Assembly: GCA_029864805.1 (NCBI GenBank)
Contig: JAOTSS010000066.1
Coordinates: forward strand, 1-9,593
Direction: 5' to 3'
Length of the DNA: 9,593 nt
Origin: Candidatus Nitrosopumilus sp.
GTDB lineage: Archaea; Thermoproteota; Nitrososphaeria; Nitrososphaerales; Nitrosopumilaceae
Part shown: in pieces, positions 6,012-9,593 of the stretch
How positions within the stretch are numbered: the first letter of the stretch is position 1
How the letters are laid out: each line of letters opens with the position of its first letter
Notes under the pieces: generated by a model
Databases searched by the model: none
Told to the model about the DNA's origin: nothing
Seen by the model: the letters and a program-made list of their open reading frames with translations, nothing else
Position numbers and translations under genes: made by a program

Positions 6012-6331
6012 TTGTGATTCTACTGGTAATGCGGAGAAATTCTAAATGAGTTGTTTCTTTCATGAACTGATGACATCAAGTCAATAATAATTCTGTATTT
6101 TATTGGAATTTTTTTGAGATAAAATAGTCTCATAGTCCCGTTGAGTGACGCGAATAATTTGAACAGATAATTCAAAATTGAACCCTTTCTGTTATTTTCT
6201 GTTCTGTTATTTGGGTAATCAAATTATCCTGATCTATTTTATAATCATTAGACAGATTATATCGGATTTTGAATACGGTAGTATACTCTAATTTTTGAAA
6301 TTCTGTACGATCTTTTTTTACACTATCATTA
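6012..6331. other. AT-rich intergenic region of 320 bases, no gene seen
   Basis: Between the start of the 136-aa gene and the stop of the 70-aa gene. It contains the promoter side of the former, a small hairpin-forming inverted repeat TTTGAA/TTCAAA (6158-6163 and 6171-6176, 7-base loop), and an imperfect pyrimidine-rich direct repeat TTCTGTTATTT (6187-6197 and 6202-6212). No reading frame, tRNA, or convincing C/D-box pair is seen. A lone TGATGA at 6068-6073 has no matching partner boxes. Confidence 0.5.
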
Positions 6332-6544
6332 TTATTTTCGAACATGCAAAGTTACTATGATCTCACTTTGGTTATTGTCAAAATCTTCACTAAATCCGAC
6401 TTCCTTGCTAATGAGGTTGAATTCTTCAAGTAATGAGCCATCCTCGTTAAACGTTCTAACCAGTTTGCTTTTTGGCAGGACGGACACTTCTCTAGGGTGA
6501 TGGTATAGTCTAATTGGCTCCTCGTCTTTTATTATGATTTTCAA
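6332..6544 (-). CDS. Small protein of unknown function, TTG start
   Basis: 70 aa with a strand-rich pattern: KIIIKD, then PIRLYHHPREVSVLP, then a turn NEDGSLLEEF, and a last strand EIIVTLHVRK. No family is recognised; there are no cysteines, signal peptide or membrane span. The frame contains no ATG, and the only reasonable start is TTG at 6544. An AGAGGA on the minus strand (about 6552-6557) is placed about 7 bases before that TTG, making this one of the few genes here with a recognisable ribosome-binding site. AT-rich AAATAAAG near 6576-6583 could be its promoter. It is divergent from the first CBS gene. Confidence 0.6.
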   Translation of the reverse strand: MKIIIKDEEPIRLYHHPREVSVLPKSKLVRTFNEDGSLLEEFNLISKEVGFSEDFDNNQSEIIVTLHVRK

Positions 6545-6551
6545 ATTATTT

Positions 6552-6557
6552 CCTCTG
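6552..6557 (-). promoter_or_regulatory. Shine-Dalgarno-like AGAGGA deciding a TTG start
   Basis: It lies about 7 bases upstream of the TTG at 6544 on the minus strand. It supports a TTG start and suggests this mRNA has a leader, unlike several neighbours. Confidence 0.4.
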
Positions 6558-6760
6558 CAGATAAAAAAAGAACACTTTATTTGAATATTTTTTAATTCTT
6601 ACGTGTATAAACAGATCTTTACAATTCATCCAAGTTTGATTTTGGTGATGAACTAATTATTTAATATCAAAAATTCAAAAATGGTTCAAACCTCTATAGA
6701 TTCATCCTTGTTGTACTGAACAAAAACACTATGCCAATGATGAAAATCATATTTGATGTT

Positions 6761-6766
6761 TTTATA
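6761..6766 (+). promoter_or_regulatory. Probable TATA box of the first CBS gene
   Basis: TTTATA is centred 25.5 bases upstream of the ATG at 6789, with no Shine-Dalgarno sequence before the ATG. This fits a leaderless transcript. Confidence 0.55.
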
Positions 6767-6788
6767 GAATATTTATCAGATTAAAAAA

Positions 6789-7619
6789 ATGTCACTTTTA
6801 AATATTTCAAAAAAACCAATTTCAATTTTAAAAAGATCTAGTATTTCAGAAGTAATCAAAAAATTATTGGAATATGATCTTAGTAGATTAATTGTTGTGG
6901 AGGATGGAAAACCAATAGGTATCATTACAGAAAAAGATGTCGGTTTATTTTTATTTTCTGAGACAACTAGACAAGGATTAGATGATATTTCTATTACAAA
7001 AATCATGAAACCTATTTTATTTGTGGATGAATCACAATCTCCAGAAAAATCTGCACAAACTATGATTGAGAATGGGGTTAGTTCTCTTACTATAGGCTCT
7101 GATGTAGAACTAAAGGGTATTTTTACTAAAACTGATCTTGTAAAATATTATTTGAATAATATTTCAGATGAGAACAAAATTGTAGACTATATGACGCATG
7201 ATTATATCGATACACACACTGCGGCACCCTTGTTTAAGGTTGTAAGAAAGATGTTGGAAAAAAAAATATCGCGAGTGATTGTGAAGAATCAAAATGAAAA
7301 TCCTGTGGGTGTGATTTCATTTAGGAATCTATTTAGAATTTCTATCGAGTTGGGTGATGATGAAGATTCAGAATATGCCACTTTAGATCAAATCCGAAAA
7401 GGATTTCTTTCAGAGGAAGGGTTTGGAAATATTTCGTTAGCACGAGATGTTATGACTAAAGGACTGATCACAATCAAATTCAATCGGAGTTTATCAGATG
7501 CATGTAAGCTGATTTTAGAAAATAATGTCAGTGGTTTGGTAGTGTTGGATGGAAACGAATCAATTGCTGGAATTATTAGCAAAACAGACATCGTCAAAGC
7601 TTTAGCATCTTCAAAGTAA
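6789..7619 (+). CDS. Protein of four CBS domains (two Bateman modules), first of three
   Basis: 276 aa made only of CBS repeats, at about residues 9-55, 70-121, 131-185 and 218-273. CBS pairs form Bateman modules that commonly bind AMP, ATP or other adenosyl ligands and change the activity of a partner. The adenosyl-contact motif G-h-h-T/S-x-x-D is present in repeats 1 (GIITEKD, 44-50), 2 (GIFTKTD, 110-116) and 4 (GIISKTD, 261-267). In repeat 3 it is GVISFRN (174-180), where Asn replaces the usual ribose-binding Asp, so that site may be altered. A 30-residue acidic linker (ELGDDEDSEY and on) separates repeats 3 and 4. No enzyme, transporter or DNA-binding domain is attached, so the output must be a partner protein. 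It is convergent with the next CBS gene. Confidence 0.93.
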   Translation: MSLLNISKKPISILKRSSISEVIKKLLEYDLSRLIVVEDGKPIGIITEKDVGLFLFSETTRQGLDDISITKIMKPILFVDESQSPEKSAQTMIENGVSSLTIGSDVELKGIFTKTDLVKYYLNNISDENKIVDYMTHDYIDTHTAAPLFKVVRKMLEKKISRVIVKNQNENPVGVISFRNLFRISIELGDDEDSEYATLDQIRKGFLSEEGFGNISLARDVMTKGLITIKFNRSLSDACKLILENNVSGLVVLDGNESIAGIISKTDIVKALASSK

Positions 7620-7820
7620 TTCTATTTTTACGATTATCTGCGTTGTTCATTTCTATTCACAATATTGCATCTATCTTGGTTTTGGAACTAGAAAAATGAC
7701 TCCATAGGATGGCTGGATTGGGGTGTACTGCAAACATGGGGGTATTTTGGATCCGATGATGTGGATCCGATGATGTAGATCCGACCTGACTAGTAAAACA
7801 AATTCTCAATTTCGATAATT
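7620..7820. other. Spacer between convergent CBS genes
   Basis: 201 bases between two stop codons. It holds a T5 run soon after the plus-strand stop (about 7625-7629) that may end the first transcript, and the GGATCC-containing tandem repeat at 7749-7784. That repeat is more GC-rich than its surroundings. No gene is seen. Confidence 0.45.
7749..7784. repeat. Tandem repeat, 14-bp unit, 2.6 copies
   Basis: Two perfect adjacent copies of GGATCCGATGATGT (7749-7762 and 7763-7776) are followed by a partial, one-mismatch copy AGATCCGA (7777-7784). It lies between the 3' ends of two convergent CBS genes. Replication slippage is the simplest origin; a regulatory or terminator role is unproven. Confidence 0.8.
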
Positions 7821-8714
7821 TCAGATTTTTCCTTTAGATGCTATGATGTTGACAATATCTGATTTTGTTACTATTCCAACCAATTTTTTGTCTTGCACCA
7901 CAGGAAGACCGCTAATCCCATGCCTTATCATCAAAATTGCAGCCCCATACACAACATCCCTTGGAGAAACAGAAAAGGGCTCTTTTGTCATGATATCTTT
8001 TGCTAAAAATGTAAGCAAGTAACTTAGATTATTTACATTAAACTCATTGAGTTTGGGATTCCAAAATATCTCAGTTCGTTCTTCAGGATCAGTAAACTCT
8101 TTGTACAAATCAAAAGTCTTTGCGGGGATAAAGTCTCGATAAGTGATGATTCCTACAGGAGTTTTATTCTTTGATACGACCACTCTGCGTATTTTATTAT
8201 TTAGCAGAATACTTTCAACTTCAAAAATAGAGTCATTGGGAGATACAGTGATTACTTTTTTTGTCATGATTTTTGATATGGACAATGATGCAGTACTTAT
8301 CATTAGAAAAGTTGAAACAAGGTCCGTTTTTGTTACAATTCCAACTAATTTGCCTTTAGAATTATTTACAATAACCGAACTAATCCCATACTCTTTCATC
8401 AGTTTTGCACAATCATAAATTGAATCATCAGGTTGCACTGTAACTAGATCTTTGGACATTATATCCTGAACAAGGATTTTTGCAATTGGTTTTCCACTAA
8501 AAACTGAAATACTTTTTGCGATATCTTTCTCAGTCACAATCCCTACAGGTTTTTTATTAAATTCAATAATCAGCCTTCCAATTCGATGTCGAATTAAGAT
8601 ATCTCTTGCATCCAGTATGCTGGTATTGGGTGGAATTGAGATTGGCTGCTTAATGATTGATTTTAACTCTACGGGAATATCTGCTAGGATTTTTGTCTGT
8701 CTTTTGTGTTTCAT
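7821..8714 (-). CDS. Protein of four CBS domains (two Bateman modules), second of three
   Basis: 297 aa, again only CBS repeats, at about residues 22-70, 82-137, 145-198 and 237-292. All four keep the adenosyl-binding motif: GIVTEKD (58-64), GIVTKTD (125-131), GIITYRD (188-194) and GIVTKSD (280-286). Three repeats are preceded by the usual D/K-IM-(S/T)-K entry (QDIMSKD, SKIMTKK, KDIMTKE). A 40-residue linker (DLYKEFTDPEERTEIFWNPK and on) lies between repeats 3 and 4, in the same place as the linker of the first CBS protein, suggesting paralogy. I chose the ATG at 8714 over the TTG at 8717 because a TATA element is centred about 24.5 bases upstream. It is probably a cytosolic nucleotide-sensing regulator with an unknown partner. 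Confidence 0.93.
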   Translation of the reverse strand: MKHKRQTKILADIPVELKSIIKQPISIPPNTSILDARDILIRHRIGRLIIEFNKKPVGIVTEKDIAKSISVFSGKPIAKILVQDIMSKDLVTVQPDDSIYDCAKLMKEYGISSVIVNNSKGKLVGIVTKTDLVSTFLMISTASLSISKIMTKKVITVSPNDSIFEVESILLNNKIRRVVVSKNKTPVGIITYRDFIPAKTFDLYKEFTDPEERTEIFWNPKLNEFNVNNLSYLLTFLAKDIMTKEPFSVSPRDVVYGAAILMIRHGISGLPVVQDKKLVGIVTKSDIVNIIASKGKI

Positions 8715-8735
8715 CAAAAAACTATAGTTTTCTAG

Positions 8736-8741
8736 TTATAT
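8736..8741 (-). promoter_or_regulatory. Probable TATA box of the second CBS gene
   Basis: Minus-strand ATATAA within GATATAAC, centred about 24.5 bases before the ATG at 8714. It lies in the 132-base divergent region shared with the third CBS gene. Confidence 0.5.
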
Positions 8742-8816
8742 CAATACAATATAAAATATCAATTATGAGAATGTTGGAGTTACTCAAAAATCAAATTTGA
8801 TAATCAATTTGCACAA

Positions 8817-8824
8817 TCAAATAA
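8817..8824 (+). promoter_or_regulatory. Possible TATA element of the disrupted CBS gene
   Basis: CAAATAAC is centred about 26 bases before the ATG at 8847, the same distance as at the intact genes. It suggests that the promoter of the broken gene is still in place. The match is loose. Confidence 0.3.
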
Positions 8825-8846
8825 CACAGACGCATTTTTTGTGTAA

Positions 8847-9593
8847 ATGGTACTTGAACTTGATACATTATCTGTTGGAAATTATCTTACTGCCTTTCCA
8901 ATTTCTGTTTTAGATACAGTTTCACTTCATGACGCTGTAGGATTTATGGCAAGAAGAGGTATTGGTAATCTAATTGTAAGCACAGATGATATGGTGAATC
9001 CCTCGGAATTCTTACTGAACGTGACGTTCTAAAGCAAATTGTTGAAAAAATTTCTTTCCTGATATTGAACTATCTAAAATGATTTTGACTCCTTTTCTAA
9101 AGATTATTCCAAACACATCTGTTCAAAGAGCGTCTGAATTAATAATATCCCAGAAAGCACGGTTGCTAGTTTTTGCGGACACTGATAAACTAGTTGGGAT
9201 AATTACTCCGAGTGATCTTTTACGTGCATTTAGAAAGACATACGTTGCACCTACGTTGGATGAGGTTGTAAGCAAAAATGTATGTCATATGGCATATGAT
9301 GAATCAATTCTTGATGTTTGCAAGGTAATGTATGAAAAGAGAATTGGCTCTGTGATTGTGGATGGAAAAGATCCATGACATGGTATGTTTACTGAACGAG
9401 ATCTTATTTTTGATGTACTGAACAATAAAGTTCAGCTAGGTGAATCTATAGAACTTTACTCATCATTTCCATTAATTTCTGCAAAAGATGGAGTTCTTGC
9501 AAATGAAGCCGCAAGCATCATGGCATTGCATCATATCAAAAGACTTGCATTGACTGATAATGAGAAAATTACTGGAGTGGTGACTGAGAAATA
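8847..9593 (+). pseudogene. Disrupted four-CBS-domain gene, third of three, running off the window
   Basis: Reading through three frames gives one continuous CBS protein. Frame 8847 encodes the first half of CBS1 (SVLDTVSLHDAVGFMARRGI) to about 8990. It continues in a second frame from about 8993 as GESLGILTERDVLKQIVEK, and in a third frame from about 9052 as FFPDIELSKMILTPF. CBS2 (GIITPSD), CBS3 (GMFTERD) and CBS4 (GVVTEK at the edge) follow. The breaks are at about 8990-8993 (one base missing would restore DDNGESLG) and in the A6/T3 run 9045-9053 (one base missing). An in-frame TGA at 9376-9378 sits inside CBS3, between DGKDP and HGMFTERD. After it the frame is open to the window end. Three lesions in 400 bases argue for decay. 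The two indels lie beside or in short A/T runs, so sequencing error could explain part of it. The gene is divergent from the second CBS gene. Confidence 0.85.

Noticed and set aside
6066..6100. TGATGA as the C box of a C/D guide RNA
   Set aside because: No matching D, D' or C' boxes at proper spacing were found.
6158..6176. TTTGAA/TTCAAA inverted repeat as a regulatory hairpin
   Set aside because: Only six A/T-rich base pairs, which is common by chance in this composition.
4370..6692. GGTTCAAACC found at 4370-4379 and again at 6683-6692
   Set aside because: A 10-base match occurring twice is expected by chance in about 10 kb of AT-rich DNA, and the two contexts differ.
9376..9378. In-frame TGA as a possible recoded (selenocysteine) codon
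   Set aside because: The position lies in a variable turn of a CBS domain, not at a catalytic site. Two frame breaks occur nearby, so simple gene damage or sequence error is more likely.

Overview
The window looks like chromosomal DNA of an ammonia-oxidising archaeon of the Nitrososphaerota (Thaumarchaeota), most like the marine Nitrosopumilus/Nitrosarchaeum type. The DNA is AT-rich and the genes are short and tightly packed. The left end carries archaeal general transcription factors (TFB and TBP). Several genes have a TATA-like hexamer centred about 24-30 bases before the start codon, as expected for archaeal genes with leaderless or nearly leaderless mRNAs. The taxonomic call rests on this overall impression and on recognised protein style; no search was run.

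Left part (1-2983). A 5'-truncated TFB gene is followed 7 bases later by the TBP gene, forming a probable tfb-tbp operon. On the minus strand, a class I inorganic pyrophosphatase gene is followed 1 base later by a stand-alone UBP-type zinc-finger gene. A 16-bp A/T palindrome lies between tbp and the zinc-finger gene, where transcription converges. A flavodoxin-fold NADPH-dependent FMN reductase-like gene is divergent from the pyrophosphatase gene.

Middle part (2984-6788). This part holds small, mostly uncharacterised genes: a secreted beta-rich protein, a helical 63-aa protein, a tiny zinc-binding protein, a possible 25-aa membrane peptide, a helical-hairpin protein, a YkgJ-type CxxCxxxCC protein, a 136-aa conserved-looking protein of unknown function and a 70-aa protein with a TTG start. 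Intergenic regions are AT-rich. One contains a perfect 16-bp palindrome around GTTAAC.

Right part (6789-9593). Three proteins built only of CBS domains, four CBS repeats each, are encoded next to one another in + / - / + orientation. The first two genes are intact and convergent, separated by a 201-base spacer with a 14-bp tandem repeat. The third is disrupted by two -1-type frame breaks and one in-frame TGA, and runs off the window. CBS pairs (Bateman modules) usually bind adenosyl nucleotides, so this is probably a small family of energy or nucleotide sensors with unknown targets.

I see no IS element, CRISPR array, tRNA, rRNA or defence system. The most notable features are the CBS-only cluster with its decaying member, the two tight gene pairs and the several unannotated small proteins.
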